Position numbers and translations under genes: made by a program. 64,000 bases of DNA from Pseudophaeomoniella oleicola (Eukaryota > Ascomycota > Eurotiomycetes > Phaeomoniellales > Phaeomoniellaceae). Where the stretch lies: assembly GCA_003868215.1 (NCBI GenBank), contig QWDQ01000011.1, positions 186,001-250,000 of the forward strand, given 5' to 3'. The notes under the pieces are model-generated. The model was not told the origin of the DNA. It searched no databases and saw nothing but the letters and a program-made list of their open reading frames with translations. Every line of letters begins with the position of its first letter. Within the stretch, counting starts at the first letter, position 1. This document shows positions 22,388-34,400 of the stretch, piece after piece.

Positions 22388-24799
22388 TCAATCCTCCTCG
22401 TCACTTCCTCCTTCAAAAGGGCTTTTCTCCCCTCTTCCCTCAACGAGCGGTGTCATGATCGCTACTGGAGGAGCCGGTGGATGCGCCAATACCGGTGTCT
22501 CCGCCGAACTCGAGCCAACATCTGTCTTCTCCAGTGCCTCGGTTACGCTATTGACAGCTTCTGCTTGAGCTTCTGACAGAGCAGCCGAGAAAGATGATTT
22601 TTCTTGCGTTTCGCTACCAAGCACTGGAACAGGTGGTGGAGCAGGTATCGATTCGCCGTTGGATTCTGAGGCGGGTATTGATGCTTTATGTTCTTCGTCA
22701 CGCTCCTTGCTATTTTTGACCCGCCATCGACGAGCTTTGGGCATTGGAGGAGGCTTTGGTTTCTTCGAAGTCGTAGACTTCGTAGGAGATTGCGGCTGCG
22801 GAGGTCCTTCATTAGTCGCTACAATCTCGGATTCTTTAGCGACTACTGGGTCTGACCCCACACCCGGAGACTGTTCCTGCTCTTCCGGAAGACTTTTCGT
22901 ATTAAACCCTTGTCCATTATCTCTTCTGTTCAGCCAACCAGATCTTCTAGCTTTGGGAGGTAAAGGCGGCCTAGCCTTGCGGCTTGGAGTCATGACCCCT
23001 GGCTTTTCCCTCTGCGCCGCAACTTCATGAACGCTCAGGGTCGAGACACTGGCCCCTTCCAGATCCATCCCCATATAACTTGGTATCGATGAAGGCATAG
23101 ATGGTTCTGTGGATCCAACAGATGACTTTGAAGAGTTTCTCTTCCTCAATTTTCGAGGGGTTGGTGGTGGTGGCTTTCTAGTCTCGGTGGGAGACAAGCT
23201 GGGCCTCTCCTCGAGAGGGCTTGCGCTGAGCTCCGCATCCTCGCTCCGGAGCCATGGTACTGTCCCACATCGAGTGACCAGCCGTTTCGTTGTGTCATCA
23301 ACATCTTCAAAATATCTCATCAGAAGTTCATGATTTTCCTCGGTCTCTTCCGCCAATTGGCCCCTCATCAGCACAGCCAAGAGCTTCCTAATCTCATCCC
23401 TCTTATAATGCGGTGGATATCGTAATTGAGTATGTGCCAAAAGGGGGTACAACACCCGTAGATATGTGTGTCGGAGGGCTGAGGCCTCTTCTGGAAGATC
23501 AAGCAGATTACGTATTAGAATGTCAACCAGAACTCGCAAATCATTTGTGTAGAAGTATTCATGCGTGCTCGGAGTCGTGAAAAGGAGATAAAGCAATTTC
23601 AAAGTCAGGAGCTGAAGAGATGTTTCGCCTTGATACTGTCAGCACTGTACGTTTTTCGCGACGAAAAGAGCACCCACTTTCTCTGTTCAATAATAATATG
23701 ATGTTTTCGCCAAAGGTCTTGTATTTGCTGCCGTGTGAAGAGAGGACCTTGATGACTTTGTTCGTCAAGGATACACCTGGCCTACCATCCAGATGTGGCT
23801 CGTGTGCTGCTACCATGAACTGCTCATTGAGTACGAGCTATAGACGGTGAGCAATGGTATCAACAAAAAAGTAGGCAGAAAAGACTAACCAGTAAACGAA
23901 TCACGGGGTAGTGATATGGGTCATTCACGTCATCCGATAATTCTTCAATAATCTGAAAGAGTCGAATGATGAAATCGTCATCGACAGTCACTGCTTACTG
24001 GTCAGTACTTTCCCTTTTGGCCTGCACAGATCGTGAGGTTTTGCGGTGGTGGTGACCACATACTCAAATCGTCGGCATGGACCATCTGTATTCTCCCCAT
24101 ATCATACAATAGATCCATCAGAAGCCTATGCAGACCAGCATCCTCCTGGATAGCGGCGGAAGAGATTAGATGGACCAATCGCGGAAACGCCCCCTCATGA
24201 TTCATCATCTCGAAGGTAGACTCATGTTCCTGCCCGTCGAAACGTAAGAACGACGCAACGAAGTGCAGAGTATCCGGCTCGTCATCCTGTCGAGTGGTGT
24301 GAGCATCTTCCGTTGCTATGTTCCCGTGCTAAGTTGCAGAGGATCATATACCTGTAACAAGCCAAAGATGATCTGTCGCCGCACGTAGTCGCTATGCGAC
24401 TCGAAAAGGGGCGATGATATGAGCGTATACGCGCATCGTGCGATGTCGTATTCCGATTGGATATGTTCACCTATCAATCGTCCACTTGTCAGCGAAAGGA
24501 ACCTCTGCATTGATCTCTTGACCTCAACTGCTGCCCCGAGGGAAGTCCGTAACATACCCTTCGACTCAATCGCGTAACCCAACCAACTTCTCAGGGCATC
24601 ATCAATAGCCTCGTATGTCTCACAATGTTGCTTGAGTATATCGCGCAGGCCTAAAGCGCAAGCAATGTCAGTTTCGACTACTACAAAATGCGCTCGCGAG
24701 CAGGAAGCAGCTAGTCATGCGTCTGTGCGGGCAATGGTGCCACGAACCGTCCCAGAAATGCTGGTCGCTTGCTGCATCATAGGTGGAATCTCTTTCCAT
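22388..24799 (-). CDS. LDB17/DIP1/SPIN90-like Arp2/3 regulator
   Basis: The SPIN90/Dip1/Ldb17 family activates Arp2/3 complex without a pre-existing filament, seeding actin patches during endocytosis. Six exons: 24799-24748, 24650-24352, 24286-24064, 23990-23890, 23837-23678, 23628-22388 (introns 97, 65, 73, 52, 49 nt), 691 aa. The leucine-rich domain spans roughly residues 10-360: [59 protein letters not shown]-like [27 protein letters not shown] and the block up to RCGTVPWL. The last 300 residues are disordered and proline-rich, with basic PxxP patches ([39 protein letters not shown]) suited to SH3 binding. The first exon and its donor (GACG|GTTCGT) were placed by phase and by [13 protein letters not shown]. 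Confidence 0.87.
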
Positions 24800-25269
24800 T
24801 CTCCATACCGGATAGCTCGAAGAAAAGGTAGAGGGTAGCACTTATTCTACAAGAGCTTGATGGGGAACCATGAAGAACATTCTTGTCGAATGGACGAAGG
24901 TGGTCCTACGTAGTATCAATTCATTTATTGGAGACCCGATTGAAACAGTGACGTTGCGGGGGGACGAGATGCGCCTATAGCAAGCTTCAAGGCGGGTCGG
25001 CCAAAGCCCGCAGGAAAGGAAGACCCGCTGTCGAGGCAATGAGCATTTATGTACTCGACTGTGGTAAATATTCGCTTTTATCAATCAACATCTGAGTCAA
25101 GCTACCTAAGGTACATACACCTGTTTGTAGCCTTTTGAACGCCATGCAACGCTTGTAATACATAAGGTATAGAAGATATGGAAAACCCTCAATAGTGACA
25201 ACACCAAATCGTCGGATGTATAATACCTGTGATCTTCGCACATCCCCCTCATTCATGCCGTCCATACCC
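24800..25269. other. LDB17 upstream region / GH47 3' flank; no gene seen
   Basis: 470 bp. It contains CTACGTAGTA at 24906-24915, part of the palindrome family seen elsewhere in the window. No supported gene. Confidence 0.5.
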
Positions 25270-28268
25270 CTATACTGGGCGCTTGAATGGATGCGCTTCA
25301 GTATTCCTTGAGAGTAAGTCAGTAACACTCTTCTAGAAAGTTTGGGAGGACCTTACAAGACCCATTCATCCAAACTCAAGACGCTTGGATCGCTGAACAG
25401 CAAATAGAAATATTTGAGTGTCTCCGCAAGCCAAAAGGACTCCATCGTATCATCGAACTCAGGAAGTTCTCTGGTCACGTCCCGTATAGCGGAATTGCCA
25501 TACTCGGTTCTCGTGAGCTTCTGAATGGCAGTGAACATCTTCCATCCTTTGTCCCGCCAATAGTCATCACCCGTTACTCTATACATAATAAAAACGGACT
25601 CGATGGCTTCGGGACTGTCATTTTCGTCAGCAATGTCTACTACCACGATGCAAAGTCGAACAAACCGTAGAATATATTTGGGAGCGATAATATTGAGAAA
25701 TCCGTCGGGGAGCTTTGAGTCCTCGATCATTTTCTTAGCGAAGTCCTCGTGGGAGAGAATAGGACGCGGAGTGAAGATTGATCCCAAGACCTCATCGATT
25801 TTGTCCGACGGTACAGCAGCTCTATCAGAATCGCCTTTCGGATCGTCAATTGTTTTAGTTGGTTCCTCCTTGTTCCTGGCTGCAGCCTTGGCCGTGGACT
25901 CGTCCTCGTACGTGATCGCTGATTTTACGATTTGGCGCTTATCGAGCGCGCTGCCACCCGCACCACCTCCAAGCTCTTTCGAGCTCGCCTCCGATGAACT
26001 GGTCTCTACCGGCATATCTTTTCCTGATCCATCGGCAGTTCCATGAGCCTCGGCAAGAGCCAATTGCTCTGCCAGCTTTCGTTGTTGGTCATTCCAATCT
26101 TTACCCTGTTGAATTCGTCGGTTGCTATAGGGGTCGAGGGCATCCCACCACTTGGTTTCATTCCAATTGCAGGCTTTAGGATCATCACATGGTATTAGCA
26201 AAGCAGCCTCAGCCATGACTCGGGTCGGCATTGACTCATAAGCCCATATACAACCGTCGGTCAGTTTACGTGCAATATCAAGATCATCCTCGATACCAAA
26301 TATCTTTGCACCAACCGCAAACATACCACCGGCGAAGCATGTGAGATGAGCAGCCTCGAAGTCAAATTCATCCTCAATTTCTTCTTCGTCTTCTGGATCC
26401 AGTCCCTGACCGGCTGTGGTCAATTTACCAGCAAAGAGAATATCCTTGTCGCTCTTGATCATTGGCCGAAATAGAAGGTGCTCTCGTGCAGCGTTCATTG
26501 CAGATTCGTACATTGTCTGGTATTGAGATACTTGTCCTCCAAGCAGCAGGTACTCCTTGGGAAGATATTCAAAGGTTGAGTCTGTCATAGCGCCAAGCGA
26601 GAACGTATCCGTCCTTTTATATGGCGGGGAGGTAAGCCCTTGAGGCTCACAGTCGAGATCTAATTGTGGTACCAGCGGGTCTGGGTCTTCGACGACTTCT
26701 GCGTCATACAACTCGGGCTCCTTCGGGGACTCCGCTTCAGGTAAAGAGTTAGCCTTCGCCATTGATTTCGAGAGGCTCCCTTTAGACGGCTGGTCGGCGT
26801 CGTCGAGCTGCCTTTTGGCAGTGTCCTGTTTTGTCTGTTCTGTGCCAAGCCCCTGGCTCACAGCTCTACCTTTAGGGTTGCTAGGGGTGGCTTCTGTGCC
26901 CGCCGCTGCTGCGTGATCAGAGAGTGGATCTTGAGGTTTCCCCAGACTCGCATCCTGTCCAAGGTTATGCTTCGGTTTCTTGCAGCCGGAGGCATCTATG
27001 TGGATCGGCCATAGACCCGGGACCTTAGTGTTGTTTTGCATTGCTTCCAATTCGTTGGTTATCCGGGCGATCGCGTCGTAGTATTTGTCGTCTCTGGTAA
27101 GTTGCGCAAGTCTGGTGAACTCCATGGACAAAGAGCCCAGCTCCGCAAGAACGACCCTAGTTCCGGCTCTATGTGCCTGCGAAGCATACGACGGAGCCCA
27201 GTAATAGTATGTCTGCGGCATCCTATTTGGGGTATCAAATGCACCCATCAGGACCTCAGCCAACTCAATCGCCTTGTCGAGTAAAACCCTATACCGCTGG
27301 GAACTTAGGTCATAGGCAGCAAGAAGGCCGCCAAGGTATCGAATGACGGTTTCGAACACGGGGATGTCTTTTCGTGGACTGGTAGTGAAATCGATCTTCT
27401 TGACTTCATCTAAGGCGGCTTCGAACTCATCGGTAAGACCCAATATCCAGAGAGAGTCAAGTGTATCAACGAGAGTAGCTCCCCAGCCCATAAAAGGGTC
27501 TTTCCACCCTCCAGAGACCGGTGTAAGCTCATCATGAGGCATAGCGTGCTCCTTGTAGCCTTGCCAAGCATGAGAGAATGCGTCTTTGATAGCGGCGAGT
27601 TTTCGCTCCCTGTCGGTCTTCGCAGTGACCGTCTCGTCATTGAAAGCTTTTTGGATTGTAGGTATCTTCTTAGATCTGCCAGTGGGTAGAGGGATCAATG
27701 AGCCGGATGGGACAGGGAAACGCTCCGGCTGCTTCCTCCAATGGGGTTGTGGCAGATTCAGATTGAGAGGCTTTGCCTCAAGTCGACCATGACCAACTTG
27801 TGCCAGTTCTTCCTTTAACCTCGACGGGGGTATCGCTGGCTCAGTGTCTGGGTCGTCGTCCTCCTCCTCGACCATGCTCTCAGGCCCCTTCGCGATCTGT
27901 GTTGCTGTGGGCTGGACTTTATTGGCAAGGGTGGAAGAGGAAGAAGAAGTGGCAGCTGTCGAGCTTGTGAGGCTTGTCGCAACCTGGCCTGAAGCATCAC
28001 CGATGGCAGCTGCAGACGTTACATGTACTGCTGCATGTTTCTCCTCTTCGATTGCAGGCTGCTGCGGTCTGGTTTCATCCTTGCTCTGCTCCTGTTGCAC
28101 TTCTTGACCTGCCTGCGCACCTTGATCCTTCCCTCCGCTACCGAGATTCTTCAACTTTCGGACACTGCTTGTGGCATCCCAATTCTGCACATGGCTCAAA
28201 TGATATACAGTGACGCACGTGAGGACAGCGACAAGTAGGAATATTCTGTATCGCCGAAGACGGAGCAT
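25270..28268 (-). CDS. GH47 class I alpha-1,2-mannosidase, membrane-anchored, with long insertions
   Basis: Glycoside hydrolase family 47 trims alpha-1,2-mannose from N-glycans in the ER or Golgi; some members mark misfolded glycoproteins for degradation. Exons: 28268-25357 and a tiny 25306-25270 (intron 50 nt), 982 aa, longer than the usual 500-600. A type II anchor lies at about residues 8-26. The catalytic domain begins near HAMPHDELTPVSGG and continues with GATLVDTLDSLWILGL, ETVIRYLGGLLAAYDLS, HLTCFAGGMFAVGA and EAIESVFIMYRVTG. The Ca2+-binding NTEAHPF is encoded by the last exon. Two low-complexity insertions (about 430-540 and 745-840) interrupt the domain, and a Ser/Thr-rich stem of about 180 residues follows the anchor. 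ER mannosidase I versus an ERAD-type role cannot be settled by eye. Confidence 0.92.
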
Positions 28269-29116
28269 TTTGAGGCTGCGCTCTGCGCGATATTCAGACC
28301 GGATATCGCGTGACAGCTACGGATGCAGCATTGAGTCGATATAGTCACTCGGCAGAACGGAGCGTAGTATTATCCGCTATCTCGACTTCAAACTAATGAT
28401 GGCAAAAATGCTCCAGGACGCCAGTCAGATCGTATCGTACAAATCAAGGAGAGCTGATATTGGGTATTCTAATACTGGTACTGTAGGTGTAGGTTCTCAG
28501 AGAGGCACACATCCCTACCTAGATACTACATAGATAGTCTTTCCGATTAGCGTGGAGATCCTGTTGCTCCCTAACTTCGGCGGTCCAGGGTCTGAGCCTA
28601 AGTACCTAGATACATACTCAGGGATTTTATCCACCTATGTTCCTTTACCCAACTCACCTATCCCGCAAGGATACTGCACTTCCAAAGGGGGCTGGATTCC
28701 CCAGTAGGCGTTACTCCGCACCCTAACTTTGAGGTGTAGTTATTGTAATATGTCGTAACTTGATTGTGAGTGACAGTATTTGCAACACATTCCCCATTCA
28801 GCTTGGGGCCCTTGCAGCCATGCACACGGCCTTGACCTCCAGCGTACCTTAGCTTACATATTTACCAAGATAATGAATGTCACCTACGAATACATGAGGC
28901 GCCCGTCTAAAATAGGCCTTCATTTCAATTAAGTATTAATAAGAAAGTGTACGTACCTAGTCTAACAGAGATGGTGTACCCCAAGTATGTTACATGGCAC
29001 CAGCCACATAGGCTACAGGGGCTGTTGATTGGATTCCGCCTGTTCATTATTCCATTTTACTGGCATCCCCAAACAAACGCCGGTCCTGTACATAATAGAT
29101 CACTGCCTGGAGGTTA
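28269..29116. other. GH47 upstream region / LCB1 3' flank; no gene seen
   Basis: 848 bp with degenerate copies of TAGGTACCTA (for example near 28517 and 28609). The GH47 promoter should lie next to 28269. Confidence 0.5.
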
Positions 29117-30869
29117 TCATCGCCTTCGCGTCATGATCTTGGTGATGGCGTGACGGATGGTGGCACCAGCTCTCTCAATATCTTTCCGTGAGAGACCGTT
29201 CGTGAGGCATATCTTCAGCGCTGCGGGAGAGCTATAGATTTCTGTTTTCTTAGTACCGTCAACATTGGTCGGAATGCTTTTGAGTCTCGTGATGAGGACC
29301 CCATTCGCTTGTGTCTAGATGAATACAATCAGCCATTCATCTCGTCTGTATGAAGTTTTTCTCGCTTACCTCGTCAACGATGTCCTGAAGTAGTTGATTT
29401 TGTTCTTCACTGCTCAGACGCTTGGCTTGAACAACTTCTGGCTTCAGAACCATGATCATGATTGGGTTCTCTGGCGAACTCGTGCAAATCATCCAGTCAC
29501 TCCTAGGATCAAGTTGAGACCACATCACCTTAATGTTGTCTCGCAGCTGAATGATCATCTCCGGTTGAGTCTGTAGTAAATTTATCGTCTCGCTGGCGGT
29601 CACCGTAGTCATGGCCGGTAGAGCAGCTGAGAAAGTATATGCAGCAGCAGTGATCCGCTGGTGCTCCACGATTTCGTCCGAACCAGCGCAGAACCCTCCC
29701 GCGGCGCACAACGAACCGGCCAATGATCCAAGAATCATGTCAACCTCCGCAGGATCTACGTGTTGATGTTCAGTGAGCCCTCTTCCCGTACGTCCCAAGG
29801 TGCCGAACGACCATGTTTCGTCCAGGATCAGACGGAATTTGTACTTCAATTTGAGATCAATCTGAAACATGTCAGTTGTGTGGACCATGAGGACATTTGA
29901 GATAAAGACGGACAATCTTAGGAAGGTCAATCATATCTCCCACGTTCTCAAAAACACCTTCGGTGATGATAAACCGGCGCGTAAGCGGTTTCCGAGCTTG
30001 CTCTTTGACCACTTTGGCTAGCACCCGTTGAAGGTCGTCCATGTCGTTGTGTTCGTACCATCTGACGTGACTTCTCGAAATTTGTATACCTTTCTTGATG
30101 GAATAATTGCAAGCTTTATCCGCCACGATAATATCTCCGCGCTTGCAGAATGCCGGGACTACACTCGATGCAGTTGAAAAGGCTTGTGCATAGATGATGG
30201 CCGCAGGCATGCCTAAAAAGGATGCAATATCTGCTTCCAGCTTCATGTGTACGTCCTGCGTGCCATAGAAGCCAGGTGGACCGCAAGGTCCGACACCGTA
30301 CGTGCGCAAGGTCTGTATCGCCCGTTCTTTGAGAGCCTCGTTCGAAACAAGGTTGTAGAAGTTATAGGATGCTAGGTTGATAACGTTCCGACCGTTTGAG
30401 AGCCTGCATCGCGGTCCAGTCGGCCTATACTTCAATCAGCGCTGCGCGATGTAGCGTACCGGATGCGCCACATACCCGACAATAATGGGCCTTTTCTCGA
30501 TTTCGGCGTCTTCAAATGGAGTAGTTCTGGGGACCAAAGGCTCTGGAGTCCAGTCATCGACAAGGTCATCGATCTCCTACACATGCACGACAGTGTCAGC
30601 CAGCGACCAAAGAGCGCGGACTCCTAGGTTCTCCCCACCTCTTCACTCAACTTGACCATGTTTGGCTTTGTCGAATACTTGGGCGCGAGCAGATATCGTA
30701 TGGCAAAAAGTACCAGGAAAAGCTCTACTGCAGACCGAATAGGATCATTCTGGTAACTCGACTTCACATATCGTAAAAAGATGGCGGAGCCAGGTAATTT
30801 CTGGAATTGGTCGGCCAATTCGTGAGCAATGGTAGCCACCTGAGCCTGGGTGTCACTCCAGTCCATCAT
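29117..30869 (-). CDS. LCB1: Serine palmitoyltransferase subunit 1
   Basis: With LCB2 it condenses serine and palmitoyl-CoA, the committed step of sphingolipid synthesis, at the ER. Exons: 30869-30639, 30576-30476, 30424-29914, 29861-29370, 29314-29117 (introns 62, 51, 52, 55 nt), 510 aa. A membrane segment lies at about residues 46-61 (AVELFLVLFAIRYLLA). Aminotransferase-fold blocks are present: NLASYNFYNLVSNEALK, YGVGPCGPPGFYGTQDVH, DKACNYSIKKGIQISRS, ITEGVFENVGDMIDLPKI and RLILDETWSFGTLGRTGRG. The segment where LCB2 carries its PLP lysine reads GSLAGSLCAAGGF, without lysine, which assigns this to the non-catalytic LCB1 subunit. Intron 3 has a weak donor (ATT|GTCCGT) fixed by phase. Confidence 0.95.
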
Positions 30870-31440
30870 GGTATGGTATGCTGTGTTTTGCTTTGGTGTG
30901 CTTCTTTGCTGGCACGAATACTATGGGCGTGTACGGATAGTTCAAGTAGGTTGATGCGCATAGCATCCGCAGACCCCGGCAAAATTAGGATCACCCTAAG
31001 CGAAATCTGGAATTAAGGGGTACAGCAAAGTGATTCATTTCACTACTGTACACCGAAAAATTTACCTAGGTACTTAGTTAAGGCACTGTAAGTTGAAAAC
31101 GAACGGAGTAGCTCAACATACAAAAGCAGCGACACTGTTTCTAGATGATTAAACGATCATGTACACTAATTAAAGTTACTGATTTCTTTGCAAAGCCATC
31201 GTGTACATTCATTGCGCCGGCCCACGAAACAAGAAAACTTTCAGGGATCTGCACGATTGGATCAGGCAAACCCCTGTCAGGATTTAAAACGAATGAATGC
31301 CCAGTCTATGCCCTCCAACGCCCAGATCAACCGACTACGAAGCAACAAGATCATTAGCGCTGTAAGGATCAGCAGACTGAACCCCAACCATGTGAATGCA
31401 CCGGTGAGTTTGTACAAGCGATTCCCAAGGCAACACCACT
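30870..31440. other. LCB1 upstream region / FKS1 3' flank; no gene seen
   Basis: 571 bp with a perfect TACCTAGGTA palindrome at 31063-31072. The frame over the FKS1 end encoding histidine runs is the reverse strand of the FKS1 glycine tract, not a gene. Confidence 0.5.
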
Positions 31441-34400
31441 TTAAAAGCGTTTGCCAAATGAGAATCCGTCTGTGGTTGCAGCAGCACCACCACCGCCTCC
31501 TCCGCCGCCGCCACCACCACCACCACCTCCGCTGGCAACAGCACCACCACCACTACTACCAGCGGTAGCTGCACCGCCAGCCGCATTCTTCGCAGCATTA
31601 TTCAAGAAGCTGCCAGTTGCAGCGTTGCTAGTGTCATTGTTGTCCTGTCCAGTAGGTTGCATGAGTTGCATTGGAATAGACAAGTCCAAGGTGATAAACT
31701 TCTTGACGATGACAGGTCCGATGATGAGGACAAGGAAGAGGATGAACATAGAGAAGTAGAGTATAGCGTAGCGAATAACTCTTCTTCGGCGGAGCTTCGA
31801 CTGCTTCAGGGAGTAAATCGGTGGGCGGATTTGTCGACTAGAAGACCATTAGTACCACTACAAATATGACGATAAGGGGCCGAAAGAACATACCTTGGAC
31901 GGAGCCAGAAAAGCATAGTCGAATGGAACTTGTCAATGTATGGAATGCAAAGGAATGGAAGCTGGAAGAACAGCAAAAAGTGTCCCAGGATGAAATCAGC
32001 TGCGAAGAAACCAAGTTCAGTGATCTTGCAAAGGAATTCACGTCCAGGTTGTGACATTGTATGCCATCCCATAGCGTACCACTTGCCGGTCCACCAGGCG
32101 ATGTTGGAACTGTCTTGCTTGAACTCTCTGGTCAGACAGAGGGAAATGATCAGTTTGAAGATGAATCGTTGAATGGCAATGACCGCGATCATGCCAAGAA
32201 TGGCTCTTGGGAAGTTCCAGCCTTCGAGGAAGAACATGACCTCCCAGAATGCAATCAAGCCGATGACAGCGACACCATGAGCAATACCAGCAAGGACGGA
32301 TCCGAATTTCTTGCAGCACATGCTCAAGAGAGGGCCCATACAACAAGCCATACCAAAAAGACCTGCGAGAACACCTGCGTTGACACCAATTGGGGCGAAC
32401 GCAACGATGGCGAGACGAATCAGAGAATTTGTCCTAGTTGTGCTACTGGTGACACCGGTCTGAGAATTGATGTAGAGATATGGGACACCAGTACAGAGGA
32501 CCAGAACGAGCGGTCCAACAACTTCAGTGAAGAAGATGCTGGTGAAATGGGCCCGAGGCATATCTCCAGAGAGCTTCTCGGATGGTTGACCTAGTATCTT
32601 ACGCTTGAAACCAGTGATACGGGTTCTAGACAGACGACAGAACGCAATCCAAGACGACGCATGAGAACGAGAGTTACCACGAGATAGCCACCTCAAATAG
32701 TCGCGGTAGTCGATGAAGAAGTCGTTCCACGCGAATTGATGGGGGTTGAAGATGAAAGGCGACAGGCAGAGAGCCAACAAGGAGGCCCAGAAGTAGATGA
32801 GCCAGTAACCCCAAATTGTGACAGTTGCGAACAGTAACATCAACAAGCATCGAGCGCCGAAATATATGGATGGACCAGCGAATCGAGAGTAGAGAACACC
32901 GAAAGGAATTCTAGCAGTGGCGAAACCACGACCGGTACCAATATAACGCGCACCTCCAAAGGATAGATCTTGCTGCAGTGCATTCGCGTAGATTTGGCAA
33001 ACAAACACCTCGAACAAAGGTGAACCTGATGCGAAGTGTTTGGCAAGACGGGTTGCAGCTCTCCAAGATCCACGCTCAGTCAACTCCTGAACAACCAATG
33101 GTACAAAGGCGATGAAGAAGACAATGAAGATGGACACAATACAACGTCTGATCCACTCCATGACCGGGGTCAAATTAGCACAACCAGTCGGCCTAAGAGG
33201 ATCAGTCTTTGGTACGTTCTTGTTGTAGTGACACATGATTGTCTCATGACGAAGAGCACCAAGATTGATCATGACGATCATGAACATTTGGACAGAGAAC
33301 ATGATCATAATGTTGTTGATGTGGAAACCAGGATGGGCGTAGAAGAAGGACAAGAAGCGATCAAGCGGTAGCTGAGTTCCGAGATAATAGTATTCACGGG
33401 ACAGCATTTGCTCACCCATACCAGTGCCAATTTTGGTTGTGAAATTGAGAATCTGACCAAATCCAAGATCACGACCCTTACCACATTGGTAGTATTCGCA
33501 ATGCTTTATCCTGCCACCGCGAAGGAGGGCATTCATACCAGCGTAGATATCTTCGTTAAGATGGAGACCCTTTTGAGCTTTGGAAACACCGCCACGGGTT
33601 GTCATGAAGATACCATTCAAGAAATCGGGATGACCATAATGCAATTTACCACCGATTTGAGCCATGACTCTGGCAAACAATGTACCGAATGTCTGCTCCT
33701 TTCCGGCAGCAACATCACCGAGGATACCGATGTTCTCCGAGAAGATGTACTCACGGGCTCCGAGAATTGCGACAGGATTCTTGTTCTGAGAGGGTAGACC
33801 GGGAGTATAGGGCGAAACGTTGTCAACAGGAAGTTCCTCAAATTCGGCGAGCACACTTCTGATCTTCAGACACTCTTCCAGATAATTGTCCTGGTTAGCG
33901 TCGATGAGCTGAATGTATTCACCACGGTAGAAGATGATAGAATGGTTTTGGTTGTCAGACTTTCCGTCACCGAGGATAGGGTTGCCAGAGAGTTGAATCC
34001 TAAATTTCGGACGTCGCATTCCATTCTCCATCAATTCGGAGTGTCCGTCGATCAATGCAGAATACAGGCGCGGCTCCTCGCCTTCATTCAAAGGCGGTTC
34101 TTCGTCGAGATAGGCGATTTGCAAGTCTGGGTAGGCACGTAGCAAGAACTCTGTGTTTTCACGTTCTTCCTTCTTGAATTTTGCATAACGTTGCATGGAC
34201 ACAACAATCTTGAATTTCCGCCTAGCCATGCGTTCAAGTTCACGCTCAAGCTTGTCTGAGTTACCACCAAACATCTGAACGACTTCCGGGTTCTCCACAC
34301 GGTAAAGCAACTTGATGGCGCGAGAGTAATTCATGAAACCAGAGATCGTACGATACAAAGTCTGAGCTCTGAGAGACGCCCAGATACGTGTTCGGAGAGT

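Noticed and set aside
22659-23030. 123-codon plus-strand frame
   Set aside because: Antisense to the proline-rich tail of the LDB17-like gene; its Gly/Leu/Cys content follows from that composition.
31188-31568. Open frame rich in histidine and arginine runs
   Set aside because: It is the opposite strand of the FKS1 glycine tract and its 3' flank.
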